The notes: a model not told the origin generated them from the letters alone. DNA of 64,000 nt from Bacteroidales bacterium (GCA_004552195.1 SFPC01000004.1:1-64000), one strand, 5' to 3'. Numbered from the stretch's first letter, positions 26,530-37,174 are shown. Made by a program: numbers and translations.

Positions 26530-27372
26530 ATGGACACTTTACAAGCCTTGTTGCTGGGTCTGCTCCAGGGCCTCACGGAATATTTGCCCGTGAGCAGCAG
26601 CGGACACCTGGCCATCGGTTCAGAACTGCTGGGCATAGAGAGTGAAGAAAACCTGATGTTCACCGTGGCCGTTCACGTGGCCACCGTATTGAGCACCTTG
26701 GTGGTGTTGGGTCACGAAATCGTGAAGATTTTCGCCGGAACCTTCCGCCCCCTCGGTCCCGGCCGGGGATGGGAACGGCTGAACGAGGACCAACGCTACA
26801 CGCTCAACATCCTGGTGTCAATGATTCCCATCGGCATCGTAGGCGTCTTCCTCAAGGACACGGTGGAGGAGATTTTCGGTAGCGGACTGCTCATTGTGGG
26901 CTGTTGCCTGCTCTTCACCGCCGCCCTCTTGACCTTCTCCTACTTTGCCAAACCGCGTCAGCGCGAAAACATCTCCCTGTGGCACGCCTTTATTATAGGT
27001 GTGGCGCAGGCTGTTGCTGTACTGCCGGGTCTGAGTCGGTCGGGCACGACCATCGCCACCGGACTTATCCTGGGCAACAAGAAGAGCCGCATGGCGCAGT
27101 TCTCCTTCCTCATGGTCATCCCGCCCATCCTGGGCGAGGCCCTGCTCGACGTGCTGAAGGCTTCCAAGGAAGGTTTCAGCGCAGCCTTTGGCGACCTGAG
27201 CATCAGTGCCTTGGTAGTAGGCTTCATAGCGGCCTTTGTATCGGGCGTGCTGGCCTGCAAATGGATGATAGGCATTGTGCAGAAAGGTAAGCTCATCTAT
27301 TTTGCCTACTACTGCCTCATCGTGGGCCTCATCACCATCATCAGCTCCTTATTCACCAGCGGAGCAGCTTAA
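26530..27372 (+). CDS. uppP: undecaprenyl-diphosphatase
   Basis: Integral-membrane phosphatase that recycles undecaprenyl pyrophosphate, the lipid carrier for peptidoglycan and surface polysaccharides; also linked to bacitracin resistance. The 280-aa protein has [19 protein letters not shown] at residues 8-27 (catalytic Glu, Ser and His) and [20 protein letters not shown] with the second signature. Seven or eight hydrophobic segments are visible. It begins 22 bp after the DUF3098 gene. Confidence 0.95.
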   Translation: MDTLQALLLGLLQGLTEYLPVSSSGHLAIGSELLGIESEENLMFTVAVHVATVLSTLVVLGHEIVKIFAGTFRPLGPGRGWERLNEDQRYTLNILVSMIPIGIVGVFLKDTVEEIFGSGLLIVGCCLLFTAALLTFSYFAKPRQRENISLWHAFIIGVAQAVAVLPGLSRSGTTIATGLILGNKKSRMAQFSFLMVIPPILGEALLDVLKASKEGFSAAFGDLSISALVVGFIAAFVSGVLACKWMIGIVQKGKLIYFAYYCLIVGLITIISSLFTSGAA

Positions 27373-27425
27373 TTCCCCGAACTGCAACAACCCACCTTCC
27401 TCCGTCAAAACCACACCCCTGCTTC

Positions 27426-28145
27426 ATGAATTTCCTCACCGGACAAGTGCTCTCCTTCGACAAGCCTTACGGCATGACCTCATTTCAGCTCGTGGCTAAA
27501 GTGCGATGGCTGCTCACCCGCGCCATGCAAGGCCGCAAAATCAAGGTGGGACACGCCGGAACGCTGGATCCCTTGGCCACAGGCGTGATGGTGGTGTGTA
27601 CCGGACGGGCCACGAAGCGCATAGAGCAGCTGCAGGCCGGAGTGAAAGAGTATGTGGCCACGCTGGCCCTGGGTGCCACCACACCCAGCTTCGACCTGGA
27701 ACATCCGGTGGACCAAACGTTTCCCACAGACCACATCACCGAAGAAATGGTGCGCCAAACGCTCACATGCTTCGTGGGCGAGATTATGCAGGTGCCGCCC
27801 GTCTACTCGGCCTGCAAGGTGAACGGCGCACGAGCCTACGACCTGGCACGCAGCGGCAAGGGCGACGAGGTGGAGCTCAAGGCTAAACCCCTGCGCATCG
27901 ACGAGCTGGAACTGCTCGACTGCAACCTGCCGGCACGGGAGCTGAAGCTGCGCGTGGTATGCTCCAAAGGAACGTACATCAGGGCCTTGGCGCGCGACAT
28001 TGGCCAAGCACTCAACAGCGGAGCGCACCTCACGGCGTTGCAACGCACCCGGGTGGGTGACTACAACCTCGCTTCGGCCTTCTCACTCAACAGCTTCGAA
28101 AGCTGGCTCGCACAACAGACCATAGAAACGGAGCTGCCGCAATGA
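27426..28145 (+). CDS. truB: tRNA pseudouridine(55) synthase
   Basis: Makes pseudouridine-55 in the T loop of tRNAs. The 239-aa protein has GHAGTLDPLATGVMVVCTGRATK with the catalytic Asp48, then YVATLALGATTPSFDLE, and VPPVYSACKVNGARAYDLAR. It lies 54 bp after uppP in the same direction. Confidence 0.95.
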   Translation: MNFLTGQVLSFDKPYGMTSFQLVAKVRWLLTRAMQGRKIKVGHAGTLDPLATGVMVVCTGRATKRIEQLQAGVKEYVATLALGATTPSFDLEHPVDQTFPTDHITEEMVRQTLTCFVGEIMQVPPVYSACKVNGARAYDLARSGKGDEVELKAKPLRIDELELLDCNLPARELKLRVVCSKGTYIRALARDIGQALNSGAHLTALQRTRVGDYNLASAFSLNSFESWLAQQTIETELPQ

Positions 28146-28256
28146 GGCCCCGCCGATTTCACCCTATCAACGTAACATCCGGGCTTCCCGGCGCACCGCT
28201 CGGCACATCCGAACGACAAGTTCCGCAGCCCGCAGCACATAAAATCACCAAAGGTC

Positions 28257-29309
28257 ATGAAACTCTCTCAGTTTAAATTCAGACTTCCGGAAGACCATAT
28301 CGCCAAGTATCCCGCACCCCACCGCGACGAATCACGGATGATGGTGCTGCATCGCAAAACCGGCGATTTGGAGCATCTGATGTTCAAGGACATCCTCTCG
28401 TTCTTCGATGAGCACGACGTATTCGTGTTCAACGACACCAAAGTGTTCCCCGCGCGACTTTACGGCAACAAGGAGAAGACGGGAGCCCGCATCGAGGTGT
28501 TCCTGCTGCGCGAGCTGAACCAAGAACTCCGCCTGTGGGACGTCCTGGTGGACCCGGCACGCAAAATACGCATCGGCAACAAACTTTACTTCGGTGAGGA
28601 CAACTCCATCGTGGCCGAAGTGATTGACAACACCACGAGCCGGGGACGCACACTCCGCTTTCTCTACGACGGAGAGCACGAGGAATTCAAAAAGTCGCTC
28701 TATGCCTTGGGCGAAGCCCCCATTCCCCGCTTCATAGGCCGCGAGAGCGAACCGGAGGACATGGAGCGTTTTCAGTGTATCTTCGCCAAACACGAAGGAG
28801 CCGTTACCGCCCCCACGGCAGGCATGCACTTCTCGCGAGAAATGATGAAGCGCATGGAAATCAAAGGCATCGACACGGCATTTATCACGCTCCACTGCGG
28901 TCTGGGCAACTTCCGCGCAACCGACGTGGAGGACCTGACGAAACACAAGATGGACTCGGAACAGATGTTCGTCGGAGCGGAATGCTGCAACCTGGTGAAC
29001 AAAGCCAAGGACGAGGAGCGCAAGGTGCTGGCGGTGGGAACGACGGTACAACGCGCGCTCGAAGTGGCATGCAGCACGGACAATCGCATCAAGGAGTACG
29101 AGGGCTGGACCAACAAGTTCATCTTCCCGCCTTACGACTTCCATGTGGCCGACGCCATGCTGGCCAATTTCCACACACCTTACTCCACGCTGCTGATGCT
29201 CACCGCTGCCTTCGGCGGTTACGACGAAACGATGCACGCCTATGAGGAGGCTCTGAAGCAGAACTACCGCTTCGGACCCTTTGGCGACGCACTGCTCATA
29301 CTAGACTAA
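28257..29309 (+). CDS. queA: tRNA preQ1(34) S-adenosylmethionine ribosyltransferase-isomerase
   Basis: Transfers and isomerises the ribosyl part of S-adenosylmethionine onto preQ1 in tRNA, the penultimate step of queuosine synthesis. The 350-aa protein has [48 protein letters not shown] and [19 protein letters not shown], all diagnostic. A long-looped hairpin follows the stop. Confidence 0.96.
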   Translation: MKLSQFKFRLPEDHIAKYPAPHRDESRMMVLHRKTGDLEHLMFKDILSFFDEHDVFVFNDTKVFPARLYGNKEKTGARIEVFLLRELNQELRLWDVLVDPARKIRIGNKLYFGEDNSIVAEVIDNTTSRGRTLRFLYDGEHEEFKKSLYALGEAPIPRFIGRESEPEDMERFQCIFAKHEGAVTAPTAGMHFSREMMKRMEIKGIDTAFITLHCGLGNFRATDVEDLTKHKMDSEQMFVGAECCNLVNKAKDEERKVLAVGTTVQRALEVACSTDNRIKEYEGWTNKFIFPPYDFHVADAMLANFHTPYSTLLMLTAAFGGYDETMHAYEEALKQNYRFGPFGDALLILD

Positions 29310-29327
29310 CATGACATCATCCTAAAA

Positions 29328-29416
29328 GGGGCCTGATGTTCCCAAGCTGACGAAAAGGTCTTGACAACAGCTGACTTCACCTCACACGACAGGCTTCGGA
29401 ACATCAGGCTCCTTTT
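29328..29416 (+). terminator. 15-bp stem with a 55-base loop after queA
   Basis: GGGGCCTGATGTTCC (29328-29342) pairs with GGAACATCAGGCTCC (29398-29412), with one G-U pair, followed by TTTTTCTT. The stem and T-tract look like an intrinsic terminator, but the loop is unusually long and holds two copies of AGCTGAC. Confidence 0.75.
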
Positions 29417-29459
29417 TCTTCTCTTACAAAATCCTAACTCTTCAAAAAAATCTTAGAAG

Positions 29460-30365
29460 ATGAACAAAACACTTTATCTAGCCTTGGGCACCAACCTGGG
29501 AGAACGCCGCGAGAACATCGAAACGGCGTTACGACTCATCGGCGAACGCATCGGAAAGGTGGAGGCCGTATCGGCCTGCCACGAAACGGAGCCCGTGGGC
29601 TTCGAGTCGGATAACCTGTTCCTCAACGCGGTGGCACAGGTGACCACCGAGCTCGAACCGGAACAGGTGCTGGAAGAAACGGAGCGGATGGAACGCGAAA
29701 TGGGTCGCGACACGAAGAGCGAAGGCGGCCAATACGCCGACCGCATCATCGACATCGATCTGCTGAGCTACGATGCGCTGCAATGCCACACCGAACGCCT
29801 GCAGCTGCCTCACCCGGCCATCGCAGAACGCCGCTTCGTGCTCGAACCGCTCTGCGAAATAGCACCCGAACTGGTGCTGCCGGGCGAAGAACTCAACGTG
29901 AAGCAGCTGCTCGACCGGCTCAACGTGGCACGTATCGAGGAACTGGCCGACCCGGCACGCGCTGCCGAGGTGGTGGACGACATTTCCCGACTGTTAGCGC
30001 AGCTGTCGTCGAAAACGAAAAGCATCAGCGTGGAAAAGCTGGCCCACGTGGTGGCCGCACCCAACGTTCACGTTTACCTGCTCTACGATGAGCTGGGCAA
30101 GGTGAGCGGCATGACGACGCTGGCGGTGGACACACTGCTCACCGGCACCAAGGCCTGGGTGGAAGACGTCGTGGTGGACACACGGTGTCGCTGCCGGGGC
30201 TACGCACGCCAGCTCTTGGCATTCATGGAGGAAGAAGGCCGACGCCTGGGAGCTGCCAGCCTCAACCTGACCTCACGACCTGCCCGTGAAGCTGCCAACC
30301 GTCTGTATCGCCGGGCGGGATATGTGCAGCGCGAAACGAATGTGTATAAACTGCCTTTGGCATAA
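29460..30365 (+). CDS. folK: fused FolK pyrophosphokinase and GNAT acetyltransferase
   Basis: A 301-aa two-domain protein. Residues 1 to about 155 are 6-hydroxymethyl-7,8-dihydropterin pyrophosphokinase, which activates the pterin for folate synthesis: YLALGTNLGERREN, FLNAVAQV, DRIIDIDLLSYD (94-105) and LPHPAIAERRFVLEPL (116-131). Residues about 170-301 are a GNAT acetyltransferase: VYLLYDELGKVSGMTTL, VEDVVVDTRCRCRGYARQLL with the acetyl-CoA loop RCRGYAR (244-250), and a C-terminal ANRLYRRAGYVQRETNVYKL. The frame is open with no internal stop or start signal suggesting two genes. FolK is normally a single domain of about 150-170 aa. The acetyl acceptor is unknown. Confidence 0.88.
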   Translation: MNKTLYLALGTNLGERRENIETALRLIGERIGKVEAVSACHETEPVGFESDNLFLNAVAQVTTELEPEQVLEETERMEREMGRDTKSEGGQYADRIIDIDLLSYDALQCHTERLQLPHPAIAERRFVLEPLCEIAPELVLPGEELNVKQLLDRLNVARIEELADPARAAEVVDDISRLLAQLSSKTKSISVEKLAHVVAAPNVHVYLLYDELGKVSGMTTLAVDTLLTGTKAWVEDVVVDTRCRCRGYARQLLAFMEEEGRRLGAASLNLTSRPAREAANRLYRRAGYVQRETNVYKLPLA

Positions 30366-30418
30366 AATTCTACAACCCCACCGACCGTAACCCATTTATC
30401 CGACTTTTCATCCCGCTC

Positions 30419-31861
30419 ATGTCGACCTATCGCCAACTATTCAAATCCACCGGCCTTTTAGGCAGCGTTCAGGTTCTCTACATCCTGATTGCCGTGGTAC
30501 GCAACAAGGTGGCCGCGCAACTGATTGGCGCGGCGGGTATGGGCTTGGCGGACTTGTACTCCCGCACGCTCGACCTGCTGGGTGGCTCGACGAACTTCGG
30601 ACTGGGGATGAGCGCCATCAAAACGCTGTCGGAACAGACCGATGGCGAAGCGATGGCTCAGCAACGGGCTTTACAGGTGCGTCGTGTGCGTACGTGGGTG
30701 GCTGTAACGGCGGTGTTCGGTTTGTTGGTCTGTTTGGCCTGTTCGCCCCTCATATCGCTGATGGTATGCGGCAATGTGGAGCGAACAGGCGATTTTTGTC
30801 TGCTCTCTCCGGCCGTGGCCTTGGCCACACTGACCGGCGGGGAGGTGGCCATTCTCAAGTCGCAGCGACAGCTCAAACGGTTAGCCAGCGCCACACTGTG
30901 GAGTGCGGTCTTCGCGCTGGCGGCATGCGTGGTGCTCTACTCCTGGCTGGGCGTGGCGGGCGTAGTGCCGATGTTGGTGTGCAGCGCGGCGGGCCTCTTT
31001 GCCTTTAACCTGCGCGAGGCACAGAAATCCTATGCCTACCGTCTCGGACCGTTCACCCGGAATTTTCTGCGCACCGGGCTGCCCATGCTGCGAATGGGGA
31101 TAGCGTACATGATGGCGGCCGTGATGACAGCCGGAGCGGAGATGCTCATTCGCGCCGCACTGATGCGCACAGCGGGCAACTTAGCCACGATTGGCTACTA
31201 CGCTGCGGGATTTACACTCACCGTGAGCTACGCACGGATTGTGTTTGTGGCGATGGATGCCGACTATTTCCCCCGTCTGTCGGCCATTCCGGCCCATGAT
31301 GTGCGCGAAACGAACGTAGCCATCAACCGCCAAATCAACACACTGGTGGTGATGATGGCTCCCTTCCTGATGTTGTTCAGCCTGTTTCTGCCTTGGATTA
31401 TCCGCCTGCTCTACACATCGGATTTTCTGGTCATCATGCCCATGGTGCTCTGCGCTGCGCCTTACATGTTCTTCAAGGCGGTATACACACCGGTGGCTTA
31501 CCTGCCCTTGGCGCGGGGCCACTCGCTGCGCTATATGTATATGGAATTGGCCTACGACGTGGTGTTTTGCGCAGGCGTCATTGGGGGGTATTACTTCGGC
31601 GGACTGACAGGGGCAGGCTTGGGACTGGCCGGTGCCAACCTGTTCGATTTACTTTTCATCTCGTTGTGTTACCGCCGACACTACGGTTTTCGCATGAGCA
31701 AGGGCACCTGGCAACGCTGCCTCTTCCTCTTCGTCATTCTGCTGGCCAACCTGTGGGCCGCCTCGCAGTCTGCACCGCTGCTCCACTGGCTCGGCGGATC
31801 ATTGTGCCTGGCTCTTTCCGTGCCATACATGTGGCCGGTTTTACGGAAAATAAAGAAGTGA
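30419..31861 (+). CDS. polysaccharide/O-antigen flippase (MOP superfamily)
   Basis: A 480-aa protein with about twelve membrane segments. The opening FKSTGLLGSVQVLYILIAVVRNKVAAQLIGAAGMGL resembles Wzx-type translocases that flip lipid-linked sugar repeat units across the inner membrane. RLLYTSDFLVIMPMVL and GAGLGLAGANLFDLLFISL are typical late-loop segments. No glycosyltransferase lies next to it, so the polysaccharide served cannot be named. It begins 53 bp after folK and may be co-transcribed. Confidence 0.82.
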   Translation: MSTYRQLFKSTGLLGSVQVLYILIAVVRNKVAAQLIGAAGMGLADLYSRTLDLLGGSTNFGLGMSAIKTLSEQTDGEAMAQQRALQVRRVRTWVAVTAVFGLLVCLACSPLISLMVCGNVERTGDFCLLSPAVALATLTGGEVAILKSQRQLKRLASATLWSAVFALAACVVLYSWLGVAGVVPMLVCSAAGLFAFNLREAQKSYAYRLGPFTRNFLRTGLPMLRMGIAYMMAAVMTAGAEMLIRAALMRTAGNLATIGYYAAGFTLTVSYARIVFVAMDADYFPRLSAIPAHDVRETNVAINRQINTLVVMMAPFLMLFSLFLPWIIRLLYTSDFLVIMPMVLCAAPYMFFKAVYTPVAYLPLARGHSLRYMYMELAYDVVFCAGVIGGYYFGGLTGAGLGLAGANLFDLLFISLCYRRHYGFRMSKGTWQRCLFLFVILLANLWAASQSAPLLHWLGGSLCLALSVPYMWPVLRKIKK

Positions 31862-31885
31862 AACGAGGGGTAGGGACACAAAAAA

Positions 31886-31905
31886 TGGGATACCGCTGTA
31901 TCCCA
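31886..31905 (+). terminator. short hairpin after the flippase gene
   Basis: TGGGATAC (31886-31893) pairs with GTATCCCA (31898-31905) over a 4-base loop. There is no T-tract, so termination is uncertain. Confidence 0.4.
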
Positions 31906-32175
31906 ACCTTGTTAACCTTAAATCTAATACTATGAAAAACACGATGCAAAAGTAGGGGGATGCACAGGCGAATGCAAGCATTTGCCGAAAAGAATTCTTG
32001 TATAAAATATTTTTTAACGGTTAACTTGCGATTTTGTAAAGAATTCTGACTGTTTTCATGGTATACTTTCCAGCTCAAAGCCGTTTCTTTCCTAAAAAAT
32101 GTTGGATTAACGGCATTGGAACAGGCAATTTTTCGGACCACTCCGCCACTATTTTCAGCGGTTCACGGAGTGGGC

Positions 32176-32270
32176 GCAAATAGTCCGCCACTTGTGCTTC
32201 ACAAGTCCTGGACTATTTTTTTCTAATCGACGAGTAGGAAAAAAAAGTCCTGGACTTTTTCTCGTCGCTC
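32176..32270 (-). repeat. family C repeat, degenerate reverse copy
   Basis: CAAATAGTCCGCCACTTGTG, then CAAGTCCTGGACTATTTTTT, TCTAATCGACGAGTAGG and AAGTCCTGGACTTTTTC are related to the C module. The remaining bases of the 31862-32480 gap show no gene. Confidence 0.55.
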
Positions 32271-32440
32271 TTCGAGGCATGGAAAACAGACGAAAACCCA
32301 ACAACAGCAAGCCACTTTTTCTAAAACCTGATGGGCAAACCGCTCAAAGAGTATACGATAAGCTATCCACTCTTCAACTCCTAAGCGCAAACTGAATGTA
32401 TAAACTTTGAACTCTTCAACTCTAAACTTTAATAAATCCC

Positions 32441-32448
32441 TATCTTTG
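32441..32448 (+). promoter_or_regulatory. -7 promoter element for the YfhO-like gene
   Basis: TATCTTTG fits the consensus exactly and lies 32 bp before the start at 32481. The nearest TTTG (32406-32409) is further upstream than usual. Confidence 0.55.
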
Positions 32449-32480
32449 TCCCCACAAAACGAAATAAAAAAGAATAAGCA

Positions 32481-35093
32481 ATGAATTTCAACAAACTATT
32501 GGAGAAGGCGTGGCCCGATGTGCTCGTTGTTCTCATCTTTCTGCTGGTGAGCACTTTCTACTTCCTCACCCCCATGAGCGAAGGCTTGGTGCTGGGCGGA
32601 CACGATAGCGTAGCCTCCGTGGGACTCGGACAGGAACAAAAAGCGTATCGTGCAACTCACGACGGAGAAACGACGAGATGGTCGAACGCCATCTTCAGTG
32701 GTATGCCCACTTACCAGATTGCGCCCTCGTACAGCGCAACGCAGACTGTTTCGGACGCAGCCAATGCCTACGGTCTTGGGACTATATATTGGTTTCCCGC
32801 CATCAGCTTTCTGTTCCTCTATCTGCTGGGCTTTTACATCCTGCTCCGTGCCTTCAACTTCAAGCCCTACTTAGCCGCTTTGGGCTCTGTCATCTGGGCC
32901 TTCTCCTCCTATTTTCTCATCATCATCGCTGCCGGCCACATCTGGAAGGTGATGACGCTGGCCTTCATTCCGCCGACTATCGGCGGCCTGGTGTTGTGTT
33001 ACCGGGGCAAGTATCTGTGGGGCGGAGCCGTTACGGCCATTTTCACCGCCTTCCAAGTGGTGAGCAACCACTTGCAAATGACGTACTACTTCCTCTTCGT
33101 GATGGGGCTGATGGTGGCTTGCTACGGCATCGACGCACTGCGCCGCCGACAACTGCTCCACTGGCTGAAAGCCACCCTGATGGTAGTAGTGGCAGGACTG
33201 CTCGGCGTGGCAGCCAACCTGCCCAATATTTACCACACCTATAGTTACGCCAAAGAATCCATGCGCGGACCGTCGGAACTCACCGCTGTGGGAAACAAGG
33301 CACAAAAGGCGCAAAAGGCAACCGACGGACTGGAACGCGACTACATCACGGCGTGGAGCTACGGCGTGGACGAAACGCTCACTCTCCTCGTGCCCGACTA
33401 TAAAGGCGGCGGCTCAACGTCCATCATCGACCGCGAAGGAGTGGAAAACCTCAAAGGGTACGATGACTTCTACGACTGCGCCGGACAAACACAAATGGCT
33501 TTCCAACAAAGCGGCATCCAAGCTTATCCGCCGGGCATCATGCAATACTGGGGCGACCAACCCTTTACCGTGGGCCCGGTCTATGTGGGCGCATTCGTCT
33601 GCTTCCTCTTCGTGCTCGGACTGTTCTACGTGAAAGGTCCCCTGAAATGGGCCTTACTCTTGGCCACCATGTTGAGCCTCCTCTTTGCCTGGGGTAAGAA
33701 CATGCCCTCCATCACCGACTTCTTTATCGACTACCTGCCGATGTACAGCAAATTCCGCACAGTCAGCTCGGCGTTGGTGATAGCGGAGTTTACCATGCCG
33801 CTGCTCGCCATCCTCTGCCTGCGGAGCATCATGAAGGATAAAACGCTCTTCCAACTGACCAACTGGAAAAACGCCCCCATCGAAAAGAAGGTGGGATTGC
33901 CCGTGGCAGCCGCCGCAACGGCCGGACTGTGCCTGCTCCTCTGGGTAGCTCCCTCCGTGGCGGGCAGCTGCATCTCGGAAGCCGACGCGCAAACGTTCGA
34001 CATGATGCGCCAAGCCGGCTTCCCGGCAGAAATGGTGCTGCGCTACCAAACGGCACTCTCGGACATGCACCACGCCATCCTCTCGGCCGACGCGCTGCGC
34101 TCGCTGTTCATCATCGCCCTCTGCGCCCTGCTGCTTTGGGCCTATGCCGAGGGAAAAATGAAGGGATGGATGGTGTGCTCACTCTTGGCCTTGATATGCC
34201 TCATCGACCTCTGGCAAATTGACAAACGCTATCTGAACGACGAGAGCTTTACTGACCCCGTACAGATGGAGGAGGGATTTGCCAAAACCCCGGCCGACGA
34301 ACAAATTCTCCGCGACACGACGTACTTCCGCGTGGCGAATATCGGCGCAGGCAACCCCTTCAACGAAACGTCGAACGCTACGTCCTATTACCACCACAGC
34401 ATCGGCGGCTATCACGCGGCCAAATTGCACCGGTACCAAGACCTCATCGACCGAATGCTCAACCGAGAACTGCAACACTTCGTGGGAGCCATCAACGAGG
34501 CGGAGGGACGCATGGAACTCGTGCCGGGTGACAGTCTGGCTCCGGCACTGAACATGCTGAACACCAAGTATTTCATCTTCGGGTCAGGACAACACGCCCA
34601 GGCTATCGAAAATCCGTATGCCAACGGCAACGCCTGGTTCGTGGACGAACTGAAATTCGTGGCCAACGCCGATGCGGAAATGCAAACGCTGCAAAAACTT
34701 GACACGAAACACCAAGCCGTGGCCGACGAACGCTTCAAAGCACAACTCGACGGCTCCAAACTCGGAAAAGGTACGGTGAAAATCACAGCCTACGCGCCGA
34801 ACGAACTGCACTACAACGTGGAGAGCGAACAAGGCGGCGTGGTGGTATTCTCAGAAATATACTATCCGGGATGGACGGCGACCATCGACGGACAACCCGC
34901 TGAACCGGGCCGCGTGAACTACGTGCTGCGCGCACTGAAAGTGCCCGCCGGAAAGCATCAGGTGAAGCTGGAATTCCGACCCGCCAGCGTGAACATAACC
35001 AACCGCATTGCCTACGCTGCACTCGCCATCATCATGCTCTTGTTTGTGGGTGCAGTGACGGTACATAGGTGGAATGTCAATAAAATGCGTTAA
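32481..35093 (+). CDS. YfhO-family polytopic membrane protein
   Basis: An 870-aa membrane protein with a first segment at residues 14-32 and about a dozen in total. LGGHDSVASVGLGQEQKAYR, WSNAIFSGMPTYQIAPSYSA and NHLQMTYYFLFVMGL match the Bacteroidota YfhO/GT-C-like family. The C-terminal 250 residues form a mainly soluble domain with VVVFSEIYYPGWTATIDGQP, the conserved family ending before a last membrane segment. Relatives in Firmicutes glycosylate lipoteichoic acid; the role here is unknown, though a polyprenyl-sugar-dependent transferase is plausible by fold. The protein is complete. Confidence 0.82.
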   Translation: MNFNKLLEKAWPDVLVVLIFLLVSTFYFLTPMSEGLVLGGHDSVASVGLGQEQKAYRATHDGETTRWSNAIFSGMPTYQIAPSYSATQTVSDAANAYGLGTIYWFPAISFLFLYLLGFYILLRAFNFKPYLAALGSVIWAFSSYFLIIIAAGHIWKVMTLAFIPPTIGGLVLCYRGKYLWGGAVTAIFTAFQVVSNHLQMTYYFLFVMGLMVACYGIDALRRRQLLHWLKATLMVVVAGLLGVAANLPNIYHTYSYAKESMRGPSELTAVGNKAQKAQKATDGLERDYITAWSYGVDETLTLLVPDYKGGGSTSIIDREGVENLKGYDDFYDCAGQTQMAFQQSGIQAYPPGIMQYWGDQPFTVGPVYVGAFVCFLFVLGLFYVKGPLKWALLLATMLSLLFAWGKNMPSITDFFIDYLPMYSKFRTVSSALVIAEFTMPLLAILCLRSIMKDKTLFQLTNWKNAPIEKKVGLPVAAAATAGLCLLLWVAPSVAGSCISEADAQTFDMMRQAGFPAEMVLRYQTALSDMHHAILSADALRSLFIIALCALLLWAYAEGKMKGWMVCSLLALICLIDLWQIDKRYLNDESFTDPVQMEEGFAKTPADEQILRDTTYFRVANIGAGNPFNETSNATSYYHHSIGGYHAAKLHRYQDLIDRMLNRELQHFVGAINEAEGRMELVPGDSLAPALNMLNTKYFIFGSGQHAQAIENPYANGNAWFVDELKFVANADAEMQTLQKLDTKHQAVADERFKAQLDGSKLGKGTVKITAYAPNELHYNVESEQGGVVVFSEIYYPGWTATIDGQPAEPGRVNYVLRALKVPAGKHQVKLEFRPASVNITNRIAYAALAIIMLLFVGAVTVHRWNVNKMR

Positions 35094-35098
35094 ATCAT

Positions 35099-35128
35099 TT
35101 TGACGGCACTAACTTTTTCGTATTTTTG
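35099..35128 (+). promoter_or_regulatory. pckA promoter
   Basis: TTTG (35099-35102), an 18-bp spacer, then TATTTTTG (35121-35128): a complete Bacteroidota promoter. It leaves an untranslated leader of about 80 bases that is A-rich before the start at 35218. Confidence 0.8.
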
Positions 35129-35217
35129 CGCCGATTAGGCACGACGCACCCGACACGTGCCTTCGCCTGAAATGCCAACAAAAAAAACAGACAAACCATT
35201 TTAATTTATAACACATT

Positions 35218-36822
35218 ATGGCAACATTAGATTTAAGCAAGTACGGTATCACCGGCGTTACCGAGATCGTACACAACCCTTCCTACGAACAACTCTTCGC
35301 CGAAGAGACCAAAGCCGGCCTCGAAGGCTTTGAAGTAGGCCAGGAAACCGAACTCGGAGCCGTCAACGTGAAGACCGGCATCTACACCGGCCGTTCGCCC
35401 AAAGACAAGTTCATCGTAATGGACGAGAACTCCAAAGACACGGTGTGGTGGACGAGCGACGAATATAAGAATGACAACAAACCGGCTTCGCAGGAGGCTT
35501 GGGCTGCCGTTAAGGAACTGGCTCAGAAGGAGCTTTCAGGCAAGCGCCTCTTCGTTGTCGACGGTTTCTGCGGTGCCAACAAGGAAACTCGCATGGCTGT
35601 GCGCTTCATCATGGAGGTAGCTTGGCAAGCACACTTCGTTACCAACATGTTCATCCGCCCCACCGCTGAAGAACTCGCCGAGTTCGAGCCCGACTTTATT
35701 GTTTACAACGCTTCCAAAGCTAAAGTTGAAAACTACAAGGAACTGGGTCTGAACTCCGAAACGGCTGTTGTGTTCAACATCACCAGCCGCGAGCAGGTTA
35801 TCATCAACACTTGGTACGGCGGTGAGATGAAGAAGGGTATGTTCTCCATGATGAACTATTACAACCCCTTGAAGGGCATCGCCTCCATGCACTGCTCTGC
35901 CAACACCAACATGGACGAAACGAGCACCGCTATCTTCTTCGGCCTCTCCGGTACGGGTAAGACGACTCTCTCCACCGACCCGAAGCGCAAGCTCATCGGC
36001 GACGACGAGCACGGCTGGGACGACAACGGCGTGTTCAACTATGAAGGCGGCTGCTACGCTAAGGTAATCAACCTCGACAAGGAAAGCGAACCCGACATCT
36101 ACGGTGCTATCAAGCGCAACGCTCTCTTGGAGAACGTGACCGTGGCTGCCGATGGAAAGATTGACTTCGCAGACAAGAGCGTTACCGAAAATACGCGCGT
36201 AAGCTACCCCATCTACCACATTCAGAACATCGTGAAGCCCATCAGCAAGGGTCCGGCTGCCAAGCAGGTTATCTTCCTCTCTGCCGACGCCTTCGGTGTA
36301 CTTCCTCCCGTTTCTATCCTCAACTCTGACCAGGCTCAGTACTACTTCCTCAGCGGTTTCACCGCTAAGCTCGCCGGTACAGAACGCGGCATCACCGAAC
36401 CCACGCCGACCTTCTCGGCTTGCTTCGGCCAGGCCTTCCTCGAACTGCACCCCACGAAGTATGCTGCCGAATTGGTGAAGAAGATGGAAGCCAACGGTGC
36501 CAAGGCTTACCTCGTTAACACGGGTTGGAACGGCACAGGCAAGCGTATCTCCATCCGCGATACGCGCGGCATCATCGATGCCATCCTTGACGGTTCCATC
36601 GACAAGGCTCCCACGAAGGTTGTTCCCTTCTTCAACTTCGTAGTGCCCACTGAACTCCCCGGTGTTGACCCCAACATTCTCGATCCCCGCGACACTTACG
36701 CTGAAGCCGCTCAGTGGGAAGAGAAGGCCAAGGACCTCGCTGCTCGCTTCATCAAGAACTTCGTGAAGTATCAGGGCAACGAAGCCGGCAAGGCTCTCGT
36801 AGCTGCCGGTCCTCAGCTCTAA
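35218..36822 (+). CDS. pckA: phosphoenolpyruvate carboxykinase (ATP)
   Basis: Interconverts oxaloacetate and phosphoenolpyruvate with ATP/ADP. In fermentative Bacteroidales it mainly fixes CO2 towards succinate. The 534-aa protein has [49 protein letters not shown] (kinase-1a loop), [23 protein letters not shown] (metal and PEP site) and [15 protein letters not shown]. Codons such as GCT, GGT, GTT and TCC are commoner than in its neighbours, as expected of a highly expressed gene. It has its own strong promoter and terminator. Confidence 0.97.
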   Translation: MATLDLSKYGITGVTEIVHNPSYEQLFAEETKAGLEGFEVGQETELGAVNVKTGIYTGRSPKDKFIVMDENSKDTVWWTSDEYKNDNKPASQEAWAAVKELAQKELSGKRLFVVDGFCGANKETRMAVRFIMEVAWQAHFVTNMFIRPTAEELAEFEPDFIVYNASKAKVENYKELGLNSETAVVFNITSREQVIINTWYGGEMKKGMFSMMNYYNPLKGIASMHCSANTNMDETSTAIFFGLSGTGKTTLSTDPKRKLIGDDEHGWDDNGVFNYEGGCYAKVINLDKESEPDIYGAIKRNALLENVTVAADGKIDFADKSVTENTRVSYPIYHIQNIVKPISKGPAAKQVIFLSADAFGVLPPVSILNSDQAQYYFLSGFTAKLAGTERGITEPTPTFSACFGQAFLELHPTKYAAELVKKMEANGAKAYLVNTGWNGTGKRISIRDTRGIIDAILDGSIDKAPTKVVPFFNFVVPTELPGVDPNILDPRDTYAEAAQWEEKAKDLAARFIKNFVKYQGNEAGKALVAAGPQL

Positions 36823-36867
36823 TAGCTACGGACAAAGACTTAGTATTTTTGACATACAGATGACAAA

Positions 36868-36909
36868 GCAGGAGGGCTGCCACAAAGCAGTGCCCTCCTG
36901 CTTCATTTT
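36868..36909 (+). terminator. pckA terminator
   Basis: GCAGGAGGGC (36868-36877) pairs perfectly with GCCCTCCTGC (36892-36901) over a 14-base loop, followed by TTCATTTT. Confidence 0.8.
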
Positions 36910-37101
36910 GATACACCGGTGCAGAACCGATGTCAAATTCAGGAATACAACATCTAACCCGCCCGAAACGACCGTTCACTCCTATTATATATAAGAACGT
37001 ATGTGAAATTAGTTCCTATTTCAAACACCTACATTTCTCTGACGTGTCGAATGGGCAAAAGTTCTGAAGAATAAGGCTGTGAGATAATGCTATGCCTTCA
37101 C

Positions 37102-37174
37102 CAAGTCCTGGAGTTGTTTTGCCAACTCGCCGAGCCCGAAAAAATAGTCGGCGACTTGTGAAAAGAACTTCACG
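37102..37174 (+). repeat. family C repeat, copy 2 (forward)
   Basis: Aligns end to end with 11516-11587: CCAAGTCCTGGAGTTG, CAACTCGCCGAG, AATAGTCGGCGACTTGTG and GAACTTCACG. The A element follows after 62 bp, almost the same spacing as in the first copy. Confidence 0.8.
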
